Shown: positions 1 to 8,379 of the stretch, piece after piece
How the letters are laid out: each line of letters begins with the position of its first letter
How positions within the stretch are numbered: position 1 is the stretch's first letter
Source: Candidatus Phosphitivorax anaerolimi
Lineage (GTDB): Bacteria; Desulfobacterota; Desulfomonilia; UBA1062
Reading direction: 5' to 3'
Assembly: GCA_001896555.1 (NCBI GenBank)
Contig: MPOS01000004.1
Coordinates: 1-64,000, forward strand
Length of the DNA stretch: 64,000 nt
Position numbers and translations under genes: made by a program
The notes under the pieces: generated by a model
Told to the model about the DNA's origin: nothing
The model's database searches: none
The model's input: only the letters and a program-made list of their open reading frames with translations

Positions 1-280
1 GAGCTTTAGCGAGTCGATGGGATCGCCCTGCCGGCATACGTGACTGCATCAGGAGATGATTCCAGTTCGAACGGCAATCCCCTCGAACCCACACTCCCCC
101 AAGCACTATTCTCGCCCCCATCTTTAAAGCTTCCCAAAAGCAACACTCACGAATCAAGCAGGTCTCGTGCAACCTAGGCCTATGGAAGTGAACAAACCAA
201 CCCCCTCGCAGGTAGCAGGTCATCATTGACCCAAGGGCTGCTTCCCTTGGCATTGAAGAGCCGGTATTTCAAGGAATGGC
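1..280. other. Left-edge region without a recognised gene
   Basis: No convincing coding frame was found. I compared both strands by eye with tmRNA, SRP RNA, 5S rRNA and tRNA signatures and found no match. The only structured element seen is the hairpin at 231-250. The stretch probably holds the 3' flank of the TPR gene that ends at 281 and whatever lies left of the window. Confidence 0.5.
231..250 (-). terminator. Hairpin downstream of TPR gene, possible terminator
   Basis: The arms CCAAGGG (231-237) and CCCTTGG (244-250) form a 7-bp stem with a 6-nt loop, about 31 nt past the stop of the minus-strand TPR gene. No T tract follows on the minus strand, so it may be a Rho-dependent or RNA-stabilising end rather than a classical intrinsic terminator. 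Confidence 0.35.
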
Positions 281-1126
281 TCAGTCTTTCGGCAGGGGCC
301 TGGACGGCGCGCCGGGCGTTTCGGATGAGCCTCTTGCAGGAGGCTGCCTGCGGGAGGGGTCGTCGTCATCCTCTCTCCTGGCTCTGGCTCCGCCCTGCTC
401 CAGCATTTCTCTGCGGATGAGCGACTCGAACTGTTTCGCCTCACGGGAATTCGGATTGATAGAAATGGACTTCTCGATCCATTTCAGGGCGTTGGTCCAG
501 TCCTTTGTATCGTAGTACAGGCGGGCCACGTTGAAGTAGAGGTTCTCGTCGCCGGGGGAGATCTCGATGGCCTTCATGTAGTTCGCCAGCGCCTCCTCCA
601 CCATATTGGCCTTTCTCAGCTCGATGCCAAACTCGTTGAAGATGTGCTTGTTCTCTTCTTCAAAGATGGCCTCGATTTGGGAGAGCTTCTGGAACACACT
701 CTTTGCCTTGTCGACCTGGCCCATCTCCATGTACAGGGTCCCTACGCCGAAGTTGGCACGGATGCTGTCCGGATCGATCTTGAGCGCCGAATTATATTCC
801 CACTCGGCAGAGTTGAACTCCTTGCGCGCGCGATGTTTTTCCGCCAGCGCAATGTGCTTGTCCGTTTCACGTTCTTCCTTGGTTTTCACTTTATAGTCGG
901 GCTCGAAGGTGTATTTGCTCATGAATTCGTCGTAGGGCATCTTGATGACGATGCCGGTAGGCTGCCCTTCATTCCCGAGATAGGTCACCTGTATGAGATC
1001 ATCATCCAGCTGTTCTGCACGGCAATAGTTCTTGACGCGCTGGGTTTTTTTCGTGTGCCCGGTCCCCAGGGTGATAGTGGTTTCCTCAAAAAAAATCCCT
1101 TTGATCTTCTTAACTGCGCTTTCCAT
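281..1126 (-). CDS. Tetratricopeptide repeat protein
   Basis: This is a 281-residue, apparently cytoplasmic protein with no signal peptide. The N-terminal ~75 residues form a small domain I do not recognise. From about residue 85 there are TPR-like helical pairs with typical spacing (for example 'AEWEYNSALKIDPDSIRANF', then 'ALANYMKAIEISPGDENLYF' and 'ALKWIEKSISINPNSREA'). The last ~30 residues are charged and Pro-rich, probably disordered. The ATG at 1126 is chosen because the repeat-protein sequence begins there; in-frame codons upstream run into the proC region and look like shadow. An eight-T run sits at codons 10-12. It is divergent from proC. TPR proteins are usually scaffolds; the partner cannot be read from the sequence. 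Confidence 0.85.
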   Translation of the reverse strand: MESAVKKIKGIFFEETTITLGTGHTKKTQRVKNYCRAEQLDDDLIQVTYLGNEGQPTGIVIKMPYDEFMSKYTFEPDYKVKTKEERETDKHIALAEKHRARKEFNSAEWEYNSALKIDPDSIRANFGVGTLYMEMGQVDKAKSVFQKLSQIEAIFEEENKHIFNEFGIELRKANMVEEALANYMKAIEISPGDENLYFNVARLYYDTKDWTNALKWIEKSISINPNSREAKQFESLIRREMLEQGGARARREDDDDPSRRQPPARGSSETPGAPSRPLPKD

Positions 1127-1158
1127 AGCCTTTTTATCGGAATATAAAAATCTTATGT

Positions 1159-1188
1159 TTAGAATATTTTGCCGGAAATGGGTATAAT
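1159..1188 (+). promoter_or_regulatory. Candidate sigma70 -10 element for proC
   Basis: A perfect TATAAT lies at 1183-1188, 65 nt before the proC start, in the divergent intergenic region. The -35 is poor (around 1159-1165), so this is a -10-based guess only. Confidence 0.35.
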
Positions 1189-1252
1189 GGAGAAGGTGGA
1201 GCACCTGGAGAATATTCGCGCACCATCTTGTGTGAGAAGGGAGGAAGACACC

Positions 1253-2053
1253 ATGGCTGCTGTAGGTTTTATCGGTGCCGGGAACATGGCCGAGGCGATA
1301 ATAGGAGGCATACTCGAGAAGGGCTTGTACGCATCCCCGGATATCATCATATACGATGTCCGTCCCGAGCGCATGGAAGAGATGCACGGGCACTACGGGG
1401 TCGAGACGGCCGGAAGCGCTCCGGAGCTGGTGGAAAAGAGCAGAGTGGTCATCCTGGCGGTCAAGCCCGACAGGATCGGTGCAGTGCTGGAACAGGTGCG
1501 GGAGCCGCTTGCAGAAAGGCTGATCATCAGCATTGCCGCAGGGGTCCCTATCGATTCCATCCAAGCGGTCACCGGGCAGCAGTCCCGGGTGATCCGAGTC
1601 ATGCCCAACACCCCGGCGCTGGTGCTCGAGGGGGTTTCCGCGCTGTGCCCCTCACCCTCGTGTCTCCCTGAGGATATCGACACCGCTCTGGAGATATTCT
1701 CCGCCATAGGCATATGCCGGCAGGTGGAAGAGAAGTTGATGAATGCGGTGACCGCCCTGTCCGGATCAGGCCCTGCCTTCTGCTTCCTCTTCATGGAGGC
1801 CCTTGCCGACGGAGGGGTGCGCGCAGGGCTACCCAGGGAACTCGCCCTTGAGCTGGCCTGCGCGACCCTGAAAGGGGCTGCCGCCATGGTTCTGAAGACC
1901 GGAAAGCACCCCGGAGAGCTCAAGGACATGGTGGCGTCTCCCGGAGGGACCACTATCGAGGGGCTTGGCGTGCTGGAGTCCAGAGGGTTCAGGTCCGCGG
2001 CCATGGATGCGGTGTTTGCTGCATATCAGAAGGCGTCGCGGCTCGTCTCTTAG
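1253..2053 (+). CDS. proC: Pyrroline-5-carboxylate reductase
   Basis: A 266-residue enzyme that reduces 1-pyrroline-5-carboxylate to proline with NAD(P)H, the last step of proline synthesis. The N terminus carries the Rossmann dinucleotide motif 'VGFIGAGNMAEAIIGG'. The family signatures 'VMPNTPALV', 'ALSGSGPAF' and 'VASPGGTTIEGL' follow in order. The ATG at 1253 is chosen because GGGAGGAAG sits just upstream and the Rossmann fold starts at residue 3; an in-frame upstream ATG would add an unlikely leader. Length matches the family (about 265-275). It is transcribed alone and faces the convergent LOG gene. Confidence 0.96.
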   Translation: MAAVGFIGAGNMAEAIIGGILEKGLYASPDIIIYDVRPERMEEMHGHYGVETAGSAPELVEKSRVVILAVKPDRIGAVLEQVREPLAERLIISIAAGVPIDSIQAVTGQQSRVIRVMPNTPALVLEGVSALCPSPSCLPEDIDTALEIFSAIGICRQVEEKLMNAVTALSGSGPAFCFLFMEALADGGVRAGLPRELALELACATLKGAAAMVLKTGKHPGELKDMVASPGGTTIEGLGVLESRGFRSAAMDAVFAAYQKASRLVS

Positions 2054-2113
2054 GCCCTCTTCGGACCCCGTTCATCTGCAAGAACGACCCTTAAGGCCGT
2101 CAAGGAGGGCTGA

Positions 2114-2764
2114 CTAGACCCTGGTGTTCTTGATGATCTCGACCGCATCACCGGGCGAATCCACCACGGTGAAGATGGCCAGATCCTCCTGGAGGATCTT
2201 CATCTCCTTGAGCATGGTATCGCGTATCCAGTTCAGGAGCCCGCCCCAGAAGTCCGAGCCCACGAGAATGACCGGGAATGGCTTTATCTTGTCCGTCTGG
2301 ATGAGCGTGAGGGATTCGAAGAGCTCGTCCATGGTTCCGAACCCTCCGGGGAAGATGACGTAGCTCATGGCATACTTGATGAACATGACCTTTCTCACAA
2401 AGAAATAGCGGAAGTTGATATGGATGTTCGTGTAGGGATTCATGATCTGCTCGAAGGGAAGTACGATGTTGAGCCCCACCGACTGGCCCCCCGCCTCGAA
2501 CGCTCCCTTGTTCGCCGCCTCCATGATGCCGGGGCCTCCGCCGGTGATCACGCTGTAGCCCTCCCGGGCGAGCATGCCGGCCAGCTCCTCGGCCATGCGG
2601 TAGTATTTGTCGTCCGGCCTGCACCGGGCGGAGCCGAAGATGGTGACTGCAGGCTCCAGTGACGAAAGGGTCTCGATGCCGTCCACGAACTCCGCCATGA
2701 TGCGGAAGATCCTCCACGACTCTTGAGGGTTGATCTGATCGATGAGATACCTGTCGCTCTTCAT
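2114..2764 (-). CDS. LOG-family (TIGR00730-type) Rossmann nucleotide-binding protein
   Basis: A 216-residue protein of the lysine-decarboxylase-like / LOG family. Both hallmarks are present: 'GGGPGIMEAANKGAFEAGG' in the middle and the catalytic PGGxGTxxE motif as 'PGGFGTMDELFE'. Several LOG proteins are cytokinin-riboside-monophosphate phosphoribohydrolases, and bacterial members often act as general nucleotide 5'-monophosphate hydrolases; the substrate here is unknown. The ATG at 2764 follows AAGGAG with about 5 nt spacing. The gene is divergent from the PHP gene, whose start lies 67 nt away. Confidence 0.88.
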   Translation of the reverse strand: MKSDRYLIDQINPQESWRIFRIMAEFVDGIETLSSLEPAVTIFGSARCRPDDKYYRMAEELAGMLAREGYSVITGGGPGIMEAANKGAFEAGGQSVGLNIVLPFEQIMNPYTNIHINFRYFFVRKVMFIKYAMSYVIFPGGFGTMDELFESLTLIQTDKIKPFPVILVGSDFWGGLLNWIRDTMLKEMKILQEDLAIFTVVDSPGDAVEIIKNTRV

Positions 2765-2831
2765 GCATGCTCCTTGCTTTGCCGCCCGGTCTTCCCTCCA
2801 TGCGGCAGTTATGTTATGGGTCATCAACGCG

Positions 2832-3695
2832 ATGATCGATCTCCATGTCCATACAACATATTCCAGCGACGGGCAATATTCACCGGAAGAGATCGTTCCC
2901 CTGGCGGCATGCCGGGGGGTGCAAACCCTTGCCTTCTGCGACCACATGGACTTCTGCGCCGTGCCCGAAGGGCTGGATGCCGCCCGGGCCGGCAATATCG
3001 AGCTCTTCAGCGGGATCGAGATATCCGCTGCCTTCAAAGGACGGGAGTATCATCTGATCTGCTATGGGTTCGATCCGAACGACTCCCGCATCCTCGAGTT
3101 CATCGATTGTTCCTTGAGGGGCATATGGCAGGGCATCCCCGCCATCATCGGGCGCTTCCGGGAGATGGGCTTTCTGCTCGATGAAGATGACATCACGGGG
3201 TGGGGAAAATCGGTCCCGACCGGGGTGACCTTTCTCAACGCGCTGGAAAAGCGCAATCCCCATGACCCGCGGATACTCCGCTATACCCGGGGAGACCGCT
3301 CCGATTCCCCCTACCTGAACTTCTACCAGGACTTTTCACGGGCAGGGATTGGAGAGACGGTCTCTTCCGGTCTTCCCGATCTGGTCCAGACCCTTCACGA
3401 TGTGGGGCCCTGCGGAATCCTCGTCCTGGCCCATCCAGGCGGGATGGACAGAGCGAGCCTCAAGGAGCTGAAGTCGCACGGGATTCAGGGAATCGAGGTG
3501 TACAGCACCCACCACGGGCCTGCGGTCACCGAGTATCTTGCCGGGATTGCCGAATCGCTCGGCCTACTTGTGAGCGCCGGCTCGGATTTTCACGGCGAGC
3601 GGATCAAGCCCGATATCCGCCTGGGTGATGTGCCAGGACAGCCGGATGCGGCACTGATCGAAGCGATCCGGGAAAAGATGTCTGTCTGGCAGTGA
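2832..3695 (+). CDS. PHP-domain phosphoesterase
   Basis: A 287-residue PHP metallohydrolase. The metal-binding signature 'MIDLHVHTTYSSDG' opens the protein. Further PHP motifs are 'AFCDHMDF', 'GIEIS', 'LAHPGG' and the C-terminal 'SAGSDFHG', together giving the usual His/Asp/Glu metal site. Related proteins hydrolyse phosphate esters such as histidinol phosphate or 3',5'-bisphosphorylated nucleotides; nothing here fixes the substrate. The ATG at 2832 is chosen because homologues start directly with the xDLHxHT motif, although no strong Shine-Dalgarno sequence is visible; an ATG 19 nt upstream is out-of-pattern. A second, different PHP gene is at 34627-35499. Confidence 0.87.
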   Translation: MIDLHVHTTYSSDGQYSPEEIVPLAACRGVQTLAFCDHMDFCAVPEGLDAARAGNIELFSGIEISAAFKGREYHLICYGFDPNDSRILEFIDCSLRGIWQGIPAIIGRFREMGFLLDEDDITGWGKSVPTGVTFLNALEKRNPHDPRILRYTRGDRSDSPYLNFYQDFSRAGIGETVSSGLPDLVQTLHDVGPCGILVLAHPGGMDRASLKELKSHGIQGIEVYSTHHGPAVTEYLAGIAESLGLLVSAGSDFHGERIKPDIRLGDVPGQPDAALIEAIREKMSVWQ

Positions 3696-3755
3696 GTGGG
3701 AAAGGGAGAACAGAGCCAGGGGCGCAAAAGCCGTATCGCCGGGAGATGGCGAGCG

Positions 3756-5366
3756 TCATTGCTCGATGATGACAGGTTCCAGGAGAATCACCAGCTCGTC
3801 GGTTTCCACGGTCTTGATCTTCTGGCTGAAGAGGTAGCCCAGGATGGGGATGTCGCCCAAGATGGGGATGCTCTTTTTCTGATCAGCGAGGTTCTTGCTG
3901 ATGAGCCCGCCCAGTGCGACAATATTCCCGCTTTTGACCCTGAGCTGCGTGGTCGCCTCTTTCAGGTCCACAGTGGGGAGGGTGTAGATGTTCCCGCTGA
4001 TGGACGTCTCCTTCAGCTCCACAACCCTGCTCTTGATGGGGGTGATGCTTAAGTTCACCTGGTTCGTTTCCAGGTCGATGTACGGCTGCACCCCGAGCAT
4101 GACCCCGTCAAAGATGGAGCCGATGGTGACCTCGGGCGTGGTGATCGTGGTGCCGCCCTCCACTGTGGTGATGGTCAGCTCGATCTCCTGGATATACGAG
4201 GTGTTCGTGCCCACGCTGATGAGTGCCGGCTGGCCGTTGGTCACCCTGATCCTGGGGTTGGAGAGCACCTTGATCTCTCCGTACTGGGCCAGGGCGTTGA
4301 GCGCCGCGTCGAACCCGTGCTCCTGAGAGCCCACCTGGATCTCCAGAGACGGAACCAGGTTGTCCGTGGAGAGGGCGAGGTTCTGCCGGATGGGGTTGAA
4401 CACATAGTCGCCGATGCTCCCGTGGATGCTGGTCCAGTCGATGCCGTACCGGTACGAGTCGCTGAGGTTGACCTCCAGGATCTTTGCCGTGATGAGGACC
4501 TGTGCATTGTAATAGGTCTTCAAGGCCTTGATATACGATTCTATGCGCTCCACGGCGTCTCTGCGGTCGTTGATCTCCAGGAAGCCGATACTCCGGTTGA
4601 GCGAGTAGGTGCCATAGGGCGTCAGTGAGGAGCGGACGACCTGCTCGATCTGGGCGTAGATGTCGATATCTTCCGATGTAGAGGTGTGCCTGATGGAGAA
4701 CTCACCGGAAAGAGGGGTGGTGGAGTTCTCCCCGCTCGAGCTTGAGCCCAGGACATCGCCTCCCACCGAAAGGCGCGTCTCTTTCCGTGACGAGACGAAG
4801 TTGAGGTGAAAGGCCTTTGATGCCGTTCCCCTGATGTACAGGCATTCTCCTCTGATCTCCGAGAAGACGTGCAGGGAGACCGTAAGGCCTTCCAGAGCCT
4901 GTTCCAGCGGGGTGTTGTTGAAGGCCACGGTGACCGGCCTTACAGGAATGAGCATGCTGTTCGATCCGGTGCTCTGCGAATTCCGGGTGTCTCCTCCCGG
5001 CTGATCCGGCTGCGACGGGGCGGAAGGAGGAGGTGTGTCAGAGGTCGCGACTGCAGGGATCATATCCGCACTGACGAGCCGGGAGTCGATGACCAGATCG
5101 AGGCCGGCAATCTCGGCAATGGCGGAGAAGATATCGGTGAATGGGGCGTTCTTTGCCGCCAGGGTGATGGTCTTGCCCGAAAGAGGGCTTTTTTCTTCCA
5201 CTGCGGGGGGTTGTATCTCAGGAAGCGGGCGGGGGACAGGGGGTGTTGCCTTGCCGGTCTCTTCTTGTACCGTGAAGTCTTCTTTCTTCATGAGCCTGTC
5301 CGTGGAGCATCCCCACAGCAGGGTAATGATGCACAGGTAAAACACATGCCTAGTATACTTTGACAT
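3756..5366 (-). CDS. mshL: Secretin, MshL/PilQ-like outer-membrane lipoprotein
   Basis: A 536-residue outer-membrane channel subunit and the last gene of the pilus locus. A signal peptide ends in a lipobox-like 'LLWGC', so Cys20 is probably lipidated. Residues ~60-190 hold an STN/N0-type domain ('FTDIFSAIAEIAGLDLVI') and a second small domain. A Ser/Gly/Pro-rich linker follows. The C-terminal half is the secretin domain, ending in the classical signature 'VALGGLISKNLADQKKSIP' followed by ILGDIPILGYLF and 'ELVILLEPVII'. The ATG at 5366 follows GAGGAG. The start overlaps the MshK-like gene by 17 bp, indicating translational coupling. The gene order MshI-J-K-L is that of MSHA pilus loci, hence the symbol; an equally valid label is type IV pilus/T2SS secretin. 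Confidence 0.9.
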   Translation of the reverse strand: MSKYTRHVFYLCIITLLWGCSTDRLMKKEDFTVQEETGKATPPVPRPLPEIQPPAVEEKSPLSGKTITLAAKNAPFTDIFSAIAEIAGLDLVIDSRLVSADMIPAVATSDTPPPSAPSQPDQPGGDTRNSQSTGSNSMLIPVRPVTVAFNNTPLEQALEGLTVSLHVFSEIRGECLYIRGTASKAFHLNFVSSRKETRLSVGGDVLGSSSSGENSTTPLSGEFSIRHTSTSEDIDIYAQIEQVVRSSLTPYGTYSLNRSIGFLEINDRRDAVERIESYIKALKTYYNAQVLITAKILEVNLSDSYRYGIDWTSIHGSIGDYVFNPIRQNLALSTDNLVPSLEIQVGSQEHGFDAALNALAQYGEIKVLSNPRIRVTNGQPALISVGTNTSYIQEIELTITTVEGGTTITTPEVTIGSIFDGVMLGVQPYIDLETNQVNLSITPIKSRVVELKETSISGNIYTLPTVDLKEATTQLRVKSGNIVALGGLISKNLADQKKSIPILGDIPILGYLFSQKIKTVETDELVILLEPVIIEQ

Positions 5367-5787
5367 GGATCGTCTCCTCAATGCCGCTCCTGTATCGAAT
5401 GGTGATTGCGTCTTTTTTTATTGCTTTAACAACAAAGGTCCCGGTGTTATCACCAACCTGCATTTTTTTGCCGTTAATAACGCAGAAGCTCTTTGTGCCG
5501 TTTTCCACGATCATGCTCACAAAGACCGGGGCGATGGCCTCTGGTCCCTGAGAGCTGTTCTCCTCGCCGGGAATGCCTGGGGAAAATACATTTCTGATGG
5601 ATTCGGCCGAGCCCGGGGGGGTGCTTTCTTGAGACGAGAAACCGAGCTGGTCGATATAGGCGAGAAACTCCGGCCTGTCAGGCACATAGGGTGTATGGCC
5701 GGAGGTGAACAGGAGCATGACGATGCCCGCGAGAAGGGCGATGAGCGGGGATGCGAAGAGGGCGAGGATTCCGGTGTCTATCTTCAC
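5350..5787 (-). CDS. MshK/PilP-like pilus assembly protein
   Basis: A 145-residue inner-membrane protein. One N-terminal membrane helix (residues ~8-28) is followed by a linker and a small periplasmic domain from ~80 with 'FCVINGKKMQVGDNTG' and 'VVKAIKKDAITIRY'. This strand pattern is seen in PilP, GspC HR and MshK domains that dock on the secretin. It starts four bases inside the upstream gene (overlap 5784-5787) and overlaps the secretin start by 17 bp. Size and position both match MshK. Sequence similarity in this family is low, so the call rests on topology plus order. Confidence 0.72.
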   Translation of the reverse strand: MKIDTGILALFASPLIALLAGIVMLLFTSGHTPYVPDRPEFLAYIDQLGFSSQESTPPGSAESIRNVFSPGIPGEENSSQGPEAIAPVFVSMIVENGTKSFCVINGKKMQVGDNTGTFVVKAIKKDAITIRYRSGIEETIHVKVY

Positions 5788-6182
5788 GGGCGCCTTCCTC
5801 CCATCCTGAAGCCGGTCACGGCCAGCCGTATGCCTTCATGCGTGCTCTGGATCATTGCACGGTCCAGGAAAAAGAATCCTTCTGCATAGGTCGAGACGAT
5901 CTTTTCCTGAAGCTCGCCGAAGTTCTTCGGATAGAGTGTGATGTCGTAGCTCACATTTGCGGTCTGCTCGCCGGAGAGTTCTCTCAGCCTTTTCCAGTGC
6001 ATTTCGAGGGCATCGAGCTTTTCCTGGTATGCCTGCTGCTCGGCCCGTGCGCGCATGATCGAGGTGAATTTGGCCTGGTTGTACCGGGCGTCAGCCCGCT
6101 CGGAGAGATAGAACCAGCACGAAGAGATCAGGCAGAGCATGCTCACGACACTGAGGGCGACAGCCATTTTATAGATCCTCAT
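5784..6182 (-). CDS. MshJ/PilO-like pilus assembly protein
   Basis: A 132-residue protein with one N-terminal membrane segment (residues ~5-25, rich in Val, Leu and Ser), then a coiled-coil-like stretch to ~70 and a short alpha/beta domain. This is the topology of PilO/GspM/MshJ, the inner-membrane platform partner of PilN. The ATG at 6182 overlaps the stop of the MshI-like gene in an ATGA junction; a start further upstream would lie deep inside that gene. Family assignment is from topology and order, not from a strong motif. Confidence 0.68.
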   Translation of the reverse strand: MRIYKMAVALSVVSMLCLISSCWFYLSERADARYNQAKFTSIMRARAEQQAYQEKLDALEMHWKRLRELSGEQTANVSYDITLYPKNFGELQEKIVSTYAEGFFFLDRAMIQSTHEGIRLAVTGFRMGGRRP

Positions 6183-7594
6183 CTCTGTGCCTCGCATTCC
6201 ACGGTGTAGCCGGCCCACCGGTCGGTATGGCGGAAGGTGGCCCCGGTAACCGGATAGTGCTCCTGCAGGTCTGTGAGAAAATCAGAGAACAGGCTCTTCG
6301 ACAGGGGGTACTGGGCCCTGATGGCGCCCTCGATCTTCACCCGGAACACCGCGCTTCCCGGAGAAGGCATGGATGCGGGGTCAGGGGGTTGAGAATATTC
6401 CTGAGGGTCATCCGATTCAGTCTGCGTCCCAGGTCTGAAGACCTCCACCCGTTCGATGGATGTGTGGGCCGGGATGGCGCCGGTAATGACGCCCAGCATG
6501 GCATGGAGTCTGGGTTCTGATTCGAAGCGCTGGTATAGGGCAATGAGCTCGTTGATGCGCTCGGGGTCTGTATCTTTAAGCAGCGCGGAGCACTCCTGCT
6601 CCATCAGGGCCATGTCTTGGAGGTAGGCATTGAGCGCTGCATCGGTTTTTTTCTCGAGGTCCCGGCTCTCCCATGAGCAGCTCAGGCCCAGGAGAAAGAG
6701 CAGCAATGCGCATGCGATCATCGTCAGGGAAAGCAGAAGCGAATACTCGGCGTAGCGGGCAAGCGTCCTGGTCCGGCGGTAAGGGGCAGGGGTAAAATCA
6801 TACTCGCTGCCCAGTACATTTCCCAGGAGCTCGGGCGAACTGCATCCATTGCCGGGCAGGTGTTCGAGCAACAGCCCGACCGATTCGATATCGTTTTTCC
6901 GCAGGTCATCTATGTCTATCTCGCCCTGGCCGGCTGTGAAGACCGCCTGGGGGGTTTCGTTGTAACTGACCCTCAGCAGAGAGGACATCTCGCTGATACC
7001 GGCCAGTGTTTCGGCGAAGAGATCAAATGACCTGCTCTTCTGGATCGTGATCAGATGATAGATGATGCCTGCCTTCGCGCCGATGATCCGGACGAACTGG
7101 TCGTCCTCAAACATCACGATGCAGGTCTGACTGGTGATTTTTCCTGCCGCAGCCGCGAGGGACGCCTCGATGGGGCGGTAGGTATCGAGCAGGATATCGC
7201 TTCCGTTTAAAGACGAGATCCTGTCCACATCGCTTAAGGGGATCGCCAGGTAGGAAAATCTGGCCCGCACGGCGTCGATGTCGGAGATCTTTGCAAACGA
7301 GATGCAATAGCCCTCGTTGAACAGGCCGGTTTTGTCGATCGTGGCCCGGATATGGGCCAGGGTGGCATCCTTTGACACGCTGGAGAATTCACCCACATCG
7401 GCGTATGCGCTTCTCGTCGAAAAACATGCGCTTACGTGCTTCCCGCGGAGCATGGAAGGAGGAAATCCGCCCGCTCCACAGGACCGCACCTCTTCGAGAC
7501 GGACCATCCCGGATTCCATCGTATAGCGGGCAGCCTGGTATCCGCTGTCGGTCAGTGAGATGGTGTATCCTGTCTTCCTGCCTTTTTTCATCAC
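6179..7594 (-). CDS. MshI-like fusion of PilM-type and PilN-type domains
   Basis: A 471-residue inner-membrane assembly protein. Residues 1-~270 resemble an actin-like PilM/GspL cytoplasmic domain ('YCISFAKISDIDAVRARF', 'CIVMFEDDQFVRIIGAKAG'). One membrane helix follows at ~288-308 ('LLLSLTMIACALLLFLLGLS'). The periplasmic C-terminal part resembles PilN, with a predicted coiled coil and a ferredoxin-like end. Fused PilM/PilN proteins are typical of MSHA and T2SS loci. It starts at 7594 (ATGATG, AGGTG upstream). It lies 121 nt after the second pilin gene and ends in an ATGA overlap with the next gene. Confidence 0.75.
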   Translation of the reverse strand: MMKKGRKTGYTISLTDSGYQAARYTMESGMVRLEEVRSCGAGGFPPSMLRGKHVSACFSTRSAYADVGEFSSVSKDATLAHIRATIDKTGLFNEGYCISFAKISDIDAVRARFSYLAIPLSDVDRISSLNGSDILLDTYRPIEASLAAAAGKITSQTCIVMFEDDQFVRIIGAKAGIIYHLITIQKSRSFDLFAETLAGISEMSSLLRVSYNETPQAVFTAGQGEIDIDDLRKNDIESVGLLLEHLPGNGCSSPELLGNVLGSEYDFTPAPYRRTRTLARYAEYSLLLSLTMIACALLLFLLGLSCSWESRDLEKKTDAALNAYLQDMALMEQECSALLKDTDPERINELIALYQRFESEPRLHAMLGVITGAIPAHTSIERVEVFRPGTQTESDDPQEYSQPPDPASMPSPGSAVFRVKIEGAIRAQYPLSKSLFSDFLTDLQEHYPVTGATFRHTDRWAGYTVECEAQR

Positions 7595-7715
7595 CTGTCG
7601 TCTCGTTTGAGTTCGGTCCTTCTCTTGTTATCCGGCGGGTTCAGCCGTACAGGGGAAAAGCCTTCTCCCACGTCTGTGTTCTCGGATTTCAGAGCGAATT
7701 TCTTTACGTTGTTCT

Positions 7716-8378
7716 CTATTCGAGGCGCCCGAGGAGATAGGACAGGGTCACGGCATCGAGTATGTCGTCATAATTTGATGTCTGGGGATCACCCGGCTTT
7801 GCGAATTGGTTGTCGTCGCCCGTCTGGGATACGATGCCGTTGTTGTTGTCGTCGTTCGGGGCGTCCGCCTCACGGTTTTTCCCCGGAGAGATCACCACGA
7901 AGGCCGCCCTGATGCTTGTGCCGTCGCAGAAAAGGCCGGGGGCGTGAGATTCGTTTATCAGCTCGACCAGGCGGCCCTTGAGCTCTTCGATAGTGGATGA
8001 TGCGGCAAGATAGGGATCAACGGAGTAGAAGAGCGGGCTGTTATATGAATCCGTGCCCGGGATGCCCAGGGTTTCGTGGGGGAGATAGCCCCTCCGGCGG
8101 TTCACCGTCTCTGTGCCGTCCGTGCCGGCGGCAGCCCAGGGAAGCCTGCCTGTAGCCAAGGCATATCCGATGATCGCGGTCTTGGCCTCTTTGACGATTG
8201 CGCGGCTTTCGTTGAGCTTGTTCTGGTTGACGAGCAGGGGGATGAGGCCGGCGCCCATGCTCACGAGGATGCCCAAAATTACGAGCACAAAGGCCAGCTC
8301 GATGAGGGTGAACCCACCCCGGCGCTCAGGCGCGGGCCTGCTGCGGAAAGGAAGCCAATGTATCTTGCCGGTCGCCAT
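7716..8378 (-). CDS. Type IV prepilin-like protein (minor pilin/pseudopilin)
   Basis: A 220-residue prepilin. The class-III signal is clear: a basic 22-residue leader, then 'RGG/FTLIELAFVLVILGIL' with Gly at -1 and Glu at +5. The hydrophobic alpha1 stalk runs to ~60. The globular part holds 'GRLPWAAAGTDGTETVNRR' and a short Asp/Asn-rich loop 'APNDDNNNGIV', perhaps a metal-binding turn. The ATG at 8378 follows GGAGGAT. The GspF stop and this start are separated by one base (TGACATG). The leader is longer than in type IVa pilins, as often in MSHA-type systems. A PilD-type peptidase would have to be encoded elsewhere. Confidence 0.86.
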   Translation of the reverse strand: MATGKIHWLPFRSRPAPERRGGFTLIELAFVLVILGILVSMGAGLIPLLVNQNKLNESRAIVKEAKTAIIGYALATGRLPWAAAGTDGTETVNRRRGYLPHETLGIPGTDSYNSPLFYSVDPYLAASSTIEELKGRLVELINESHAPGLFCDGTSIRAAFVVISPGKNREADAPNDDNNNGIVSQTGDDNQFAKPGDPQTSNYDDILDAVTLSYLLGRLE

Positions 8379-8379
8379 G

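Noticed and set aside
1-230. tmRNA, SRP RNA or tRNA fragment at the left edge
   Set aside because: GTTCGA-like triplets occur, but no acceptor stem, tag frame or SRP core could be assembled.
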